This document shows positions 24,895 through 33,936 of a DNA stretch of 64,000 nt, piece by piece. The position numbers were made by a program, and so were the translations under genes. Below the pieces are notes generated by a model. That model made no database searches. It worked only from the letters and a program-made list of their open reading frames with translations, and was not told the origin of the DNA. This DNA comes from DASUSH01 sp963785155 (GTDB taxonomy: Bacteria; Actinomycetota; Thermoleophilia; Solirubrobacterales; 70-9): NCBI GenBank assembly GCA_963785155.1, contig CAWAUB010000014.1, forward strand, positions 186,001-250,000. The letters run 5' to 3'. The stretch's first letter is position 1. Each line of letters opens with the position of its first letter.

Positions 24895-25199
24895 GTAGCC
24901 GGCTCCGGCTCGGCGCCGCCCAGGCCGGCGCCGTCGAGGGTCCCCTCCTCCTCCGGCTCGGCCTCCGTCCCCTCCTCCTCCTCGGACCCCTCTGCTCCGG
25001 TCGCGCCGGTCGGTCCCGACGGGCCGCTCGGGCCCGTCGCGGCGCCGGTGATCGTCGGCGGGGTCGTCGCCGTGCTCGTCTCCTCGTCCGCGTCGAGGCC
25101 GCATGCCGAGAGGGCGACGGCGGCTGCGACGGACGCCAACGCGCCCATGGCCAGGCGTCGATGTGGCAGGATCTGTGCGCTTCTTGTCTTTACGGCCAT
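24891..25199 (-). CDS. Small collagen-like/acidic lipoprotein
   Basis: 102 residues from ATG 25199. A lipoprotein signal ending VAAAVALSAC precedes GLDADEETSTATTPPTITGAA, a collagen-like run (GPSGPSGPTGATGAE) and a Glu-rich tail. There is no catalytic motif; it is probably an envelope-exposed lipoprotein of unknown role. GGAGG is only one base from the ATG, so an upstream ATG (25217) or the internal ATG in RRLAMGAL may be the real start. It converges with purM with a 4-base overlap. Confidence 0.5.
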   Translation of the reverse strand: MAVKTRSAQILPHRRLAMGALASVAAAVALSACGLDADEETSTATTPPTITGAATGPSGPSGPTGATGAEGSEEEEGTEAEPEEEGTLDGAGLGGAEPEPAT

Positions 25200-25227
25200 A
25201 CCTCCAGAGGGCACCATCTGACATCCG

Positions 25228-26220
25228 ATGACCGCTCGCGACGCTACTCGACCACGCCGGATCGTGCTCGTCTCGTTCCCCGGCGTTCTCGGGCTCGACC
25301 TGATCGGGCCCGCCGAGGTCTTCTCCACCGCATCCCAGATCGGCGGCGGCGCCTACTCGCTCGAGGTGGTCGGCACGCAGGCGTCGCTCGAAACCTCCTC
25401 CGGAATCGGCCTCGCCCCGGGCGGTGGCCTCCCCGCCGACGCGAGCGACATCGACACGGTGGTCGTCCCGGGCGGCACCGGCACCACGGCCGCCACCTCC
25501 GACGATGAGCTCGTCACGTGGCTCCGGGACGAGGCGCCGCGCGCTCGACGGATTGCCTCCGTGTGCACCGGGGCGCTGCTGCTGGCCCGCGCCGGCCTGC
25601 TCGACGGCAGGCGCGCGACGACCCATTGGGCCTTCTGCTCGCAGCTCGCCAAGCGGTTCCCAGAGGTCGAGGTCGTCCACGACCCGATCTTCGTGCGCGA
25701 CGGCGACGTCTACACCTCGGCCGGCGTCACGGCGGGGATGGACCTCGCCCTCGCCCTGGTCGAGGAGGACCTCGGCCGTGCGACCGCGATGGAGGTCGCC
25801 CGCTGGCACGTGATGTTCCTCAAGCGCCCCGGTGGCCAGTCGCAGTTCAGCGCCGGCCTCGCCGGCCAGCTCGCCGATCCGGGGCCGGTCCGCGACGTGC
25901 AGGAGTGGGTCGCCGACAACCTCGACGCCGACCTCTCCATCCCCGCGCTGGCCGAGCGGGCTCACATGAGCGAGCGCAACTTCGCCCGCGTCTTCGGCCG
26001 CGAGGTCGGGATGACCCCCGCCCGCTACGTCGAGGCGATCCGCCTCGAGCGAGCTCGGATCGAGCTCGCGGACGGCGGTCGCCCCGTCGCCGCCGTCGCC
26101 CGCCACTGCGGCTTCGGAACCGCGACGACGATGCGCCGGGTCTTCGAAAAGCGCCTTGGAACCAAGCCCACGGAGTACCGCGCCCGCTTCCAGCCGGCGC
26201 TCGAGACCATCAACGGATAA
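25228..26220 (+). CDS. GlxA-type transcriptional regulator (DJ-1/PfpI + AraC)
   Basis: 330 residues. The N-terminal DJ-1/PfpI-like domain (IVLVSFPGVLGLDLIGPAEVF, ASVCTGALLLARAGLLDGRRATTHW with the nucleophile-type Cys) senses an unknown ligand, and the C-terminal AraC HTH domain (about residues 225-325: LSIPALAERAHMSERNFARVF ... PVAAVARHCGFGTATTMRRVFEKRLGTKPTEYR) binds DNA. GlxA-family proteins often activate adjacent genes for small-molecule or quaternary-amine metabolism. The next gene, 11 bases on, is a DJ-1 protein of the same superfamily, so the two form a unit. ATG 25228 is the first start in the right frame. Confidence 0.92.
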   Translation: MTARDATRPRRIVLVSFPGVLGLDLIGPAEVFSTASQIGGGAYSLEVVGTQASLETSSGIGLAPGGGLPADASDIDTVVVPGGTGTTAATSDDELVTWLRDEAPRARRIASVCTGALLLARAGLLDGRRATTHWAFCSQLAKRFPEVEVVHDPIFVRDGDVYTSAGVTAGMDLALALVEEDLGRATAMEVARWHVMFLKRPGGQSQFSAGLAGQLADPGPVRDVQEWVADNLDADLSIPALAERAHMSERNFARVFGREVGMTPARYVEAIRLERARIELADGGRPVAAVARHCGFGTATTMRRVFEKRLGTKPTEYRARFQPALETING

Positions 26221-26231
26221 AGGAGCAGACC

Positions 26232-26879
26232 ATGCGTATCGCGATCCTCATCTTCGACAAGCTCACCGCCCTCGACGCGATCGGGCCCTACGAGGTGCTC
26301 TCGCGGATCCCCGGCGCCGAGCTGACCTTCGTCGCCAAGGAGGCCGGGCCCAAGCGGACCGACACGGGCCGCCTGGCGATCACGGCCGACGCGACCCTCG
26401 ACGAGCTCACCGACCCGGAGATCGTCCTCGTCCCCGGCGGCGAGGGCAACCGGCCGCTGCTGACCGACGACGAGGTCCTCGACTGGCTGCGCGGCGCCCA
26501 TGAGACGTCGAAGTGGACGACGTCCGTCTGCACGGGGTCCCTGGTCCTCGGCGCGGCCGGAATCCTGGACGGGCTCGAGGCGACGACGCATTGGGCCTAC
26601 CTCGACCGCCTGAGCGAGGTCGGCGCGACCCCCGTGAAGCAGCGCGTCGTCGAGCAGGGCAAGGTGATCACCGCCGCCGGCGTCTCCGCCGGGATCGACA
26701 TGGCGCTGACGCTCACCGCCCGCGAGGTCGGCGAGGACGTCGCGAAGGCGATCCAGCTCGGCATCGAGTACGACCCGGACCCGCCCTTCGACGCCGGCTC
26801 GCCGGACAAGGCCGCGCCTGAGCTGGTCGAGCTGATCCGGAATCTCGAGGCCCAGGGGGAGCCCGTGCAGACCGGCTAG
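26232..26879 (+). CDS. DJ-1/PfpI family protein
   Basis: 215 residues, a single DJ-1/PfpI domain similar to the sensor half of the preceding regulator: RIAILIFDKLTALDAIGPYEVL, EIVLVPGGEGNRPLL, TTSVCTGSLVLGAAGILDGLEATTHW (nucleophile-elbow Cys) and ITAAGVSAGIDMALTL. The family includes isonitrile hydratases, chaperones and glyoxalases. ATG 26232 has AGGAG six bases upstream, so longer readings are ruled out. Co-transcription with the GlxA regulator is likely; it may act on the molecule the regulator senses. The activity is not determinable from sequence. Confidence 0.88.
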   Translation: MRIAILIFDKLTALDAIGPYEVLSRIPGAELTFVAKEAGPKRTDTGRLAITADATLDELTDPEIVLVPGGEGNRPLLTDDEVLDWLRGAHETSKWTTSVCTGSLVLGAAGILDGLEATTHWAYLDRLSEVGATPVKQRVVEQGKVITAAGVSAGIDMALTLTAREVGEDVAKAIQLGIEYDPDPPFDAGSPDKAAPELVELIRNLEAQGEPVQTG

Positions 26880-26974
26880 ACGCCTCTTGGAGCCGCTCGC
26901 CGCGGGCAGGATCGCCTGCGACGAGGGGGACCTGAGGACGACTTCGGCCCCAAACGTCGAAAATAGCTGGGGAA

Positions 26975-28433
26975 GTGATCGGGACCCAGCTCAGCGACCG
27001 CTACACGATCGAGTCAAAACTCGGCTCGGGCGGAATGTCCACCGTCTACCTCGCGCGCGACGCGACCCTCGAGCGCTGGGTGGCGGTGAAGATCATGCAC
27101 CGCGAGATCTCCGATCAGCCGGACCAGATCGAGCGCTTCCGCCGAGAGGCTCGCACCGTCGCACAGCTCTCGCACCCGAACCTGGTCCCGGTGATCGATG
27201 CCGGCGATGACGAGGGACACCCGTACATCGTCTTCGAGTACGTCGAGGGCGAGACGCTGAAGCAGCGGATCGAGCGCATGGGCAGGCTGCCGCTGGACGA
27301 GTCCGCCGCCTACGCCATCGAGATCGGCCGTGGCCTCGCCGCCGCCCATGCCGCCCGAATGGTCCACCGCGACGTGAAGCCGCAGAACGTCCTGATCGAC
27401 GCGGAGGGTCGCGCGAAGGTGACCGACTTCGGGATCGCCCGCGAGCTCGAGGCCGACGGCCTGACCGCGACCGGCCGCGTGCTCGGCACGACGGACTACG
27501 TCTCCCCCGAGCAGGCGATGGGCCACAACGTCGACGCCCGCTCCGACATCTACTCGCTCGGCGTCGTCCTCTACGAGATGCTCACCGGCCAGCCCCCCTT
27601 CTCCGCGGAGACGCTCGTGGGCGTGGCGATGAAACACGTCAACGAGCAGATGCCGGACGTCCAGGTGCGCCGCCCGCAGGTCTCCTCCGCCCTCGCAGCG
27701 GTCGTCGACAAGGCGACCTTCAAGGACCCGGCTCGCCGCTACTCGGACATGGCGCCGATGCTCGACGACCTCGAATCGGCGCTCGAGGTCGAGGTCTCCC
27801 GCGCCGGTTCGTCCACCGGCGAGGCGACCAACGTGCTGCGCTCGGTGCCGGAGCGCAACCGGCGCATCTTCTCCCCGCGGCGGCTGTCGGTCGCCGGAAT
27901 CGCGATCGTCCTGATCGGCGCCGCGATCGCGCTCGGGATCGCGGCGCTGACCGGCGAGGAGGGGCCGACGCGCGAGAAGAACAAGGAGACCGGCGCCGCA
28001 CCGATCACGATCGTCAGCGCGGACGACTTCGACCCCGAGGGCGACGACGAGGAGCACTCGACCGAGGTCCGCTTCGCGACCGACGGAAACACGACCGGGA
28101 CGTCATGGACGACGGAGTCGTACTCCGCGGGACTGGAGGGAGCGCCGAAGACCGGCGTCGGCCTGACGCTCGACACCGGCGAGCCCGTCGAGGCCGCCGA
28201 GCTGAAGCTGATCACGCCCACGCCCGGCTGGAGCGGCGAGGTCTACGCCGCCTCCGAGGAGGCCGACGACCTGGCCGGCTGGGGCGAGCCCGTCGGGACG
28301 ATCGACAGGCGCGGGCGAGGACGAAACGGCCGCCCTGGAGCTGACGGGCCCGGCCCAGTACTACCTGCTGTGGATCACCGACCTCGGCTCGAACGAAGCG
28401 GTCGAGATCTCCGACGTCCGCCTGCTCGGCTGA
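26975..28433 (+). CDS. Ser/Thr protein kinase with extracellular discoidin-like domain, frameshifted
   Basis: A membrane Hanks-type kinase. Kinase domain (residues about 10-270): LGSGGMSTVYLARD, AVKIM, MVHRDVKPQNVLI, VTDFGIAREL, GTTDYVSPEQA; then a helix (SVAGIAIVLIGAAIALGIAAL, about 308-328) and an outer domain (FDPEGDDEEHSTEVRFATDGNTTGTSWTTESY) of discoidin/F5-8-like type common in actinobacterial kinases. A +1 shift near 28304 breaks the last 40 residues: one removed base gives AGEDETAALELTGPAQYYLLWITDLGSNEAVEISDVRLLG and a stop at 28431-28433; otherwise the frame runs on to 28519 without family similarity. GTG 26975 has GGGGA upstream. Ligand and targets are unknown. Confidence 0.85.
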
Positions 28434-28515
28434 GGGCCGCGAACGTCCAGGAAGCTGCCTCGACGTTTATGCAGAGGCTATTTCGGGACGTTCATCGCAC
28501 TACGCGGCGAGGGTC

Positions 28516-29673
28516 TTAGACCGGCGCTGACGCGTCGCTGCGCGGGTCGATCAGGATCTTGGCGTGGGTCTCGGGGTCGCCCAGCGCCGAGAAGGCCGCG
28601 TCGACGCCGTCGAGCCCGACCGTCCCGGTGATCAGGCGGCGCGGGTCGACCTTGCCGTCGGCGAGCATGTGGAGGGTGTCGCGGAACTCGAGCGGCGTGT
28701 AGCCGACGACGAACCGGAGGTCGATTTCCTTGTTGATCGCCATCGCCGGCGTGATCGTGTCGGGGCCGACGCAGACGCCCACGACGACGACGCGCGACAT
28801 GAGCGGCGCGCCCTGAATGATGTGGTCGATCACGCCCGGCACGCCGACGCACTCGAAGATCACGGGGTGGTTGGGCATCGCGCCGAGCGCCTCGCCCAGC
28901 CGCCACGCGTGCCACCACCCAGGGACCCGCACGAGCTTCTCGGTGGTCCCCACCGCCAGCTCGAGCATCGCGGGGATGTCGGTCACGTGCTCGCCCTCAT
29001 CCGTCGCCGTGTAGGGCTCCGTCTCCGCCGGATCGACGACGACGTCTGCCCCGCAGGCCGTGGCCAGTGCCCGGCGGCCCGGTGAGTAGTCGCTCGCGAC
29101 GACCGTGCGAACGCCCCTGGCCTTGAGCATCAGGATCACTCCGAGGCCGACCGGTCCGCAGCCGATGACGATCGCGACGTCCTTCTTGCCGACGTCCCCG
29201 CGGCGGACCGCGTGCAATGCCACGGCGAGTGGCTCCGTCATGGCGGCAACGTCCGGGGGGAGGCCGTTCGGCACAGGCATCATCAGGGACTCCTCGACGA
29301 GCACCTGCTCCGCGTACGCGCCCGGGGCGTGCACCGAGAGGCCGACCGTGTCGACGCCGCCACCCCCACGCAGGAGCGGCAGCGCGACCACCGGTGTCCC
29401 GGGCTTGATCCGCCCTCGGGTCTTCGGGCCGTGCTCGGCGACCTCGCCGCAGAACTCGTGGCCGAAGACGATCGACTCCGAAGAGCGCCCGAAGCGGTCG
29501 TAGCCCGCCCTGGCCGCCATGTCGGCCCACTCGTCGAGGCCGTGGCGCGCGTGGAGATCCGACCCGCAGATCCCGCAGCGCGTCACCTCGATCCGGACCT
29601 GTCCCTTCGATGGCATCGGCTCGGGACGATCCACGACGTCGAACTCGGCATGCGTACAGACGACGGCTCTCAT
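28516..29673 (-). CDS. Zinc-dependent medium-chain alcohol dehydrogenase
   Basis: 385 residues of the MDR superfamily. CGICGSDLHARHG (catalytic zinc Cys), IVFGHEFCGEV (GHE), GVDTVGLSVHAPGAYAEQVLVEE, and the Rossmann segment DVAIVIGCGPVGLGVILMLKARGVRTVVASD for NAD(P)H. The structural-zinc Cys cluster is not seen, so only one zinc is expected. Substrate (alcohol, polyol, aldehyde) is not readable. Its ATG overlaps the ddl stop (TGATG) at the end of the cell-wall operon, so it is expressed with peptidoglycan genes although no functional link is known. Confidence 0.85.
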   Translation of the reverse strand: MRAVVCTHAEFDVVDRPEPMPSKGQVRIEVTRCGICGSDLHARHGLDEWADMAARAGYDRFGRSSESIVFGHEFCGEVAEHGPKTRGRIKPGTPVVALPLLRGGGGVDTVGLSVHAPGAYAEQVLVEESLMMPVPNGLPPDVAAMTEPLAVALHAVRRGDVGKKDVAIVIGCGPVGLGVILMLKARGVRTVVASDYSPGRRALATACGADVVVDPAETEPYTATDEGEHVTDIPAMLELAVGTTEKLVRVPGWWHAWRLGEALGAMPNHPVIFECVGVPGVIDHIIQGAPLMSRVVVVGVCVGPDTITPAMAINKEIDLRFVVGYTPLEFRDTLHMLADGKVDPRRLITGTVGLDGVDAAFSALGDPETHAKILIDPRSDASAPV

Positions 29674-30638
29674 CAGAAGCGATAGCTCCTTTCACGCTCG
29701 TGGCGTTCCACCGCGAGCTGCACCAGGCGGTCGCAGAGCTCCGGGTAGCTGACGCCGCTCGCTTCGAAGAGCTTCCCAAAGACGCTCGTCTTCGTGAAGC
29801 CGGGGATCGTGTTCAGCTCGTTCACCAGCACGTCGCCGCCCTCGGTGACGAAGAAGTCGCAGCGGGCAAGCCCCGTGTTTCCGATCGCCGTGAAGACCGC
29901 TGCCGCCAGCTCCCGCACGCGGGCGATCGCCTCGTCGCCGATCGGCGCGGGCACGGCGAGGTCCATCCCGCCGTCCGAGTACTTCGACTCGAAGTCGTAC
30001 CACTCGCCGTGCGGGACGATCTCCCCCGGAAGCGAGGTCTCGGGCTCCTCGTTGCCGATCACCGAGCATTCGACCTCCCGTCCCTCGGAGTGCTGCTCGA
30101 CGATCACGCGCGGATCGTGCGCCGCGGCCTCTTCCACCGCGCGATCAAGGTCGCCGAGGTCGTCGACGCGGCTGATCCCGACCGATGAGCCGAGTCGGGA
30201 GGGCTTTACCCAGAGCGGCAGGCCGAGCTGCTCGGCGGACTCCCGCCAGCCATCGACCCCGGCCTGACAGAAGCCCACCTGCGGAAACCCGCCCTCCGCG
30301 AGGAGCCGCTTGCAGACGAGCTTGTCCATAGCGACGGCGGCGGAGAGCACGTTGGGGCCGGCGTAGGCCACGTCGAGGACCTCGAGCATGCCCTGCACCG
30401 TCCCGTCCTCGCCGAACGGTCCGTGCAGGACCGGAAAGGCGACGTCGCAACCGAGCAGTCCACCGGCCGGCTCGAGCGTGACCGGATCGCCGTCGGCGCG
30501 CCAGGCACCCTCGCGGTCGATCAGGACGCGGACGACCTCGTGCCCGGCGGACTCGAGCCCCTCCGCGACCGAGGCGCCCGACTCGAGCGAGATCTCGTGC
30601 TCGGAGGAGCGCCCGCCGTAGAGGACGGCAACCCTCAT
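29673..30638 (-). CDS. ddl: D-alanine--D-alanine ligase
   Basis: An ATP-grasp enzyme making D-Ala-D-Ala for peptidoglycan; 321 residues, normal size. Motifs are VAVLYGGRSSEHEISLESGASV, FPVLHGPFGEDGTVQGMLEVLDVAYAGPNV, AMDKLVCKRLL, PLWVKPSRLGSSVGIS and the metal-binding end DVLVNELNTIPGFTKTSVF. The start ATG overlaps the pknB stop (ATGA), placing it in the fha-PP2C-ftsW-pbpA-pknB operon and tying precursor supply to PASTA kinase signalling. Confidence 0.94.
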   Translation of the reverse strand: MRVAVLYGGRSSEHEISLESGASVAEGLESAGHEVVRVLIDREGAWRADGDPVTLEPAGGLLGCDVAFPVLHGPFGEDGTVQGMLEVLDVAYAGPNVLSAAVAMDKLVCKRLLAEGGFPQVGFCQAGVDGWRESAEQLGLPLWVKPSRLGSSVGISRVDDLGDLDRAVEEAAAHDPRVIVEQHSEGREVECSVIGNEEPETSLPGEIVPHGEWYDFESKYSDGGMDLAVPAPIGDEAIARVRELAAAVFTAIGNTGLARCDFFVTEGGDVLVNELNTIPGFTKTSVFGKLFEASGVSYPELCDRLVQLAVERHERERSYRF

Positions 30639-32482
30639 GGGACCGTGGTCGTCCCGGTCGTCGTCGTCTCCGCGGGCTCGACGAAGACGCCGACGTAGAT
30701 CGTCACGTCCTCGCCGGGCGGCAGGCGGGTGCCCGCGCCGGGGACCTGGTCGAGCACCTCGTCGTCCTCGGACTCGACCTCGGTCTCGCGCTCGACGATC
30801 CGCACGTCGAGGCCAAGACCGCTCAGCCGACCGGCGGCCGCGTCACGACTCTGGCCCACGACGTTCGGCACCGTCACGTCGCCGGGACCCTCGGAGACGA
30901 CGATCGTCACCCGGTCGCCCTCCTCGACCTCGCTGCCGGCACCGGGGCTCTGTCGGATGACGGTCCCCTCCGGCGAGTCGGATTCCTCGCTCTCGCGGTT
31001 GGCGAGAAGTCCCGCCGCATCGATCGTGTTCTCGGCATCCGCCGCGGCGAAGCCGAGAACGTCGGGGACGGTCACCAGCTTCGGGCCGCTCGAGACCTTC
31101 AGCGTCACGGTCGAGCCGACCTTTGCCGTCACCCCTGGGCTGGGCGAGCTCGAGATCACACGCCCCCGGTCAACCGAAGTGGACGCTCGGTCCTGCGTGC
31201 GCACCCGGAAGTTCGCCCGCTCGAGCTCGTTGATCGCCTCCGCCGTGGTCTGGCCGACGACGTCCGGCACCTCGGAGTCGCCGAGAGCCGCGGCGATGTC
31301 GATCGTCACGGTCGATCCCTTGTCGGCCTCCTCGCCGGCCAGCGGATCCTGGTTGATCACGGTGCCTCGCGGCGGCGGGTTGTTGAACTCGTCGATGTTG
31401 ATCTCGTTGATCTCCACCTCGAACTCCGCGGCCTCAAGGAGGTCCGCTGCCTTTTCGACGTCCTCGCCCGTGACTGCGGGCACCTTCACCTGCTCCTTGC
31501 GGGTGAGCGCGAAGATCAGCAGCCCGATCAGCGCGGCCGCCAGCAGGCCGACGATGATCCACCGCCGCCGGCGCTTGCGGCGCGCCTCCGCCTCCGCCGC
31601 GGCCGCTGCGTCCGGGTCGGCGACGGCGGCGAAGAGGGCGGTGTCCGAAAGGCCGGCTCCGGTCGGATCGGCCTCGGCGGCGTCGAGAGCCTGCGAGAAC
31701 TCTTCGGCCGAGGTGAAACGGTTGACGGGGTCCTTGGCAAGGGCGCGCAGGACGACCGCGTCGAGCGCCCGCGGCACGGCCGGGTTGAGCGCGCTCGGCG
31801 CCGCCGGCTGCTCGGAGACCTGCTTGAGCGCGACCGCCACGGCGCTGTCGCCCTCGAACGGGACCCGGCCGGTGAGCATCTCGTAGAGGACGACGCCGGT
31901 CGAGTAGAGGTCAGACGCTGGGGTGACGTCGAGCCCCTGCGCCTGCTCGGGCGAGAGGTACTGCGCGGTGCCCATCACCGATCCGGTCTGCGTGATCTCC
32001 GAGGCGCCTGCGCGGGCGATGCCGAAGTCGAGGACGCGGACGCGGCCGGCCGGGTCGACGATCACGTTCTGCGGCTTGACGTCGCGGTGGACGATCCCGT
32101 GCTCGTGGGCGAACCGCTCGGCGGCGAGGATCTGGCGCGTGATCTCGATCGCCTGGGCCACGTTCAGGCCGCGGTCGATCAGCTCCTTCAGCGAGGAGCC
32201 CTCCACGTACTCCATCGCGATGTAGTAGGTGCCGTCCACCTCGCCGCGGTCGAAGACGCCGACGACGTTCGGATGCTGGAGGCCGGCGGCGTTCGCGGCC
32301 TCGCGGCGGAAGCGCTCGACGAACTGCGCGTCCTGGGCGAAGCGGTCGTGCAGGACCTTGAGCGCGATCGGCCGGTCGAGCTCGACGTCGGTCGCGAGCC
32401 AGACGTCAGCCATCCCGCCCGAGCCAAGCCTGCGCTCGAGCCGGTACCGGCCATCGACCGTATTTCCCTCAGCGAGCCTCAA
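30635..32482 (-). CDS. pknB: PASTA-domain Ser/Thr protein kinase
   Basis: 615 residues from TTG 32482, which overlaps the pbpA stop (TTGA) and gives RLAEGNTVDGRYRLERRLGSGGMADVW, the normal PknB N-terminus. Kinase domain: GSGGMADVW, ALKVL, IVHRDVKPQNVIV, LDFGIARA, GTAQYLSPEQA. Then a single helix (RWIIVGLLAAALIGLLIFAL, about 327-347) and four PASTA repeats (about 352-600; VPAVTGEDVEKAADLLE, VPDVVGQTTAEAINELE, VPDVLGFAAADAENTID, VPNVVGQSRDAAAGRLS). The PASTA domains bind muropeptides/lipid II and control cell-wall growth and division. A Thr-rich tail ends the protein. Confidence 0.94.
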   Translation of the reverse strand: MRLAEGNTVDGRYRLERRLGSGGMADVWLATDVELDRPIALKVLHDRFAQDAQFVERFRREAANAAGLQHPNVVGVFDRGEVDGTYYIAMEYVEGSSLKELIDRGLNVAQAIEITRQILAAERFAHEHGIVHRDVKPQNVIVDPAGRVRVLDFGIARAGASEITQTGSVMGTAQYLSPEQAQGLDVTPASDLYSTGVVLYEMLTGRVPFEGDSAVAVALKQVSEQPAAPSALNPAVPRALDAVVLRALAKDPVNRFTSAEEFSQALDAAEADPTGAGLSDTALFAAVADPDAAAAAEAEARRKRRRRWIIVGLLAAALIGLLIFALTRKEQVKVPAVTGEDVEKAADLLEAAEFEVEINEINIDEFNNPPPRGTVINQDPLAGEEADKGSTVTIDIAAALGDSEVPDVVGQTTAEAINELERANFRVRTQDRASTSVDRGRVISSSPSPGVTAKVGSTVTLKVSSGPKLVTVPDVLGFAAADAENTIDAAGLLANRESEESDSPEGTVIRQSPGAGSEVEEGDRVTIVVSEGPGDVTVPNVVGQSRDAAAGRLSGLGLDVRIVERETEVESEDDEVLDQVPGAGTRLPPGEDVTIYVGVFVEPAETTTTGTTTVP

Positions 32483-33936
32483 TCGAGCAGCACCCCCATC
32501 ACGTCCGTCGCGATCGGGCCCGCCGTATCGCCACCGAAGCAACCGGTGCAGCGCTCGACGGTCGCGGCAACGGCGATCTGCGGGTCGTCGGCCGGCGCAA
32601 AGCCGATGAACTGTGCCTGGTTCAGGCTCGTCTCGACATCGATCTCCGCGGTTCCCGTCTTGCCGGCCAGGGTCGAGCCGGTGACCGACAGCCCGGACGC
32701 CGTTCCCTCCTCCGCCACGTTGGTCATCATCTCCGCCACCTCGGCGGCTGTCTCCTCGCTCATCACCTCGCTGAACTCGGTCGGGTCGAGCTCCTCGCTC
32801 GTACGCCCGTCCGGGTCGGTCACCTCCTGCTGGAAGGTGGGCTCCATCAGGGTCCCCTCGTTGGCGACCGTCGCTGCGACCATCGCCATCTGCAGCTCGG
32901 TCGCGAGGATCTGGCCCTCCTCCCCTCCCTGCCCGATCGCGACGCGGCCGACGTCGAAGCCCTCCTCGACGAGCTGGCCGTTGGAGTTGTAGACGCCGCT
33001 CGCCGCCATCTGATCGGGCGGGAAGTCGAGGGGCGGCTTCTGGAAGAACCCGAAGCGCTTCATGTACTCCACCATCGTCGCCGGGCCGAGTTGCTCGCCG
33101 ACCTGCGCCCAGTAGGTATTGACCGAGTTGGTCAGCGCCGTAGTCATGTCGATCGTCCCGAAGTCCTGGCCGCCGGAGTTCGCGAGCGGAACGCCGGAGA
33201 CGTCGATGCCCGAGTTCGCGTTCAGCGTCGTCGACTGATCGAACTCGCCCGAGTCGAGAGCGGCGGTCGCGGTGACGACCTTCATCGTCGAGCCGGGCGG
33301 GTACGTCGACTGGGTCGGCCTGTTGAAGAGCGGGGTGCTCTCGTCGGCGTTCAGTTCCTTGAACTGGTCTGGCACGGTGTTCGGGTCGTAGCCGGGAGTG
33401 CTCACCATCGCCCGGACCGCACCGGTGTCGGGTTCGATCGCGACCAGGGCGCCACCCGTGCCCGGAACGGTGATCGCGGCCTCGAGCCCGTCCTGAGCGA
33501 CCTGCTGCGCCTCGGCATCGAGCGTCAGCGTCACGTTCGAGCCCTCCTCGGTCTCCCCCTGTAGCTCGTCGAGGAGGTTCGCGAACTCGTTCGACTCCCC
33601 GGTCAGGGTGTCGTTCTCGGAGCGCTCGATCTCCGAGTTCCCGAGCTCGATGAACGAATAGCCGACCGGGTGGCCGAAGAGCGCGCCCTGGGGGTAGCGA
33701 CGGGTGAAGATCTGCTGCTGGCCCTGCCCCTGGGGAATGCTCTCGGCGACGACCGTGCCGTCGACGGTGGTGATCGTCCCCCGCTTGATCCCCTGCGCCT
33801 CGATCAGCGCGCGCCGGTTCTCCGGCTTCTCCTTGAGCTCATCCGCCTTGAAAACGGCCCAATACGAGGTGAAGCCGACCAGGGCGGCGAAGAGGGCCAG
33901 CACGAGGACGTAGAGGCGCATGATCGGGGCGTTCAT
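32479..33936 (-). CDS. pbpA: Class B penicillin-binding protein (transpeptidase)
   Basis: 485 residues. A short N-terminus and one helix (LYVLVLALFAALVGFTSYWAVF) lead to a dimerisation region (GIKRGTITTVDGTVVAESI) and the transpeptidase domain with the SxxK motif PPGSTMKVV, SxN as TNSVNTYWAQ, and KTG as LAGKTGTAE. It cross-links peptidoglycan in partnership with the FtsW/RodA glycosyltransferase encoded just upstream. The ATG overlaps the ftsW stop by 4 bases. The operon context equals the mycobacterial rodA-pbpA-pknB order. Confidence 0.94.
   Translation of the reverse strand: MNAPIMRLYVLVLALFAALVGFTSYWAVFKADELKEKPENRRALIEAQGIKRGTITTVDGTVVAESIPQGQGQQQIFTRRYPQGALFGHPVGYSFIELGNSEIERSENDTLTGESNEFANLLDELQGETEEGSNVTLTLDAEAQQVAQDGLEAAITVPGTGGALVAIEPDTGAVRAMVSTPGYDPNTVPDQFKELNADESTPLFNRPTQSTYPPGSTMKVVTATAALDSGEFDQSTTLNANSGIDVSGVPLANSGGQDFGTIDMTTALTNSVNTYWAQVGEQLGPATMVEYMKRFGFFQKPPLDFPPDQMAASGVYNSNGQLVEEGFDVGRVAIGQGGEEGQILATELQMAMVAATVANEGTLMEPTFQQEVTDPDGRTSEELDPTEFSEVMSEETAAEVAEMMTNVAEEGTASGLSVTGSTLAGKTGTAEIDVETSLNQAQFIGFAPADDPQIAVAATVERCTGCFGGDTAGPIATDVMGVLLD

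Noticed and set aside
28434..28519. C-terminal extension of the kinase to 28519
   Set aside because: The sequence after the shift loses family similarity; the corrected frame ends at 28431-28433 with a conserved-looking tail.
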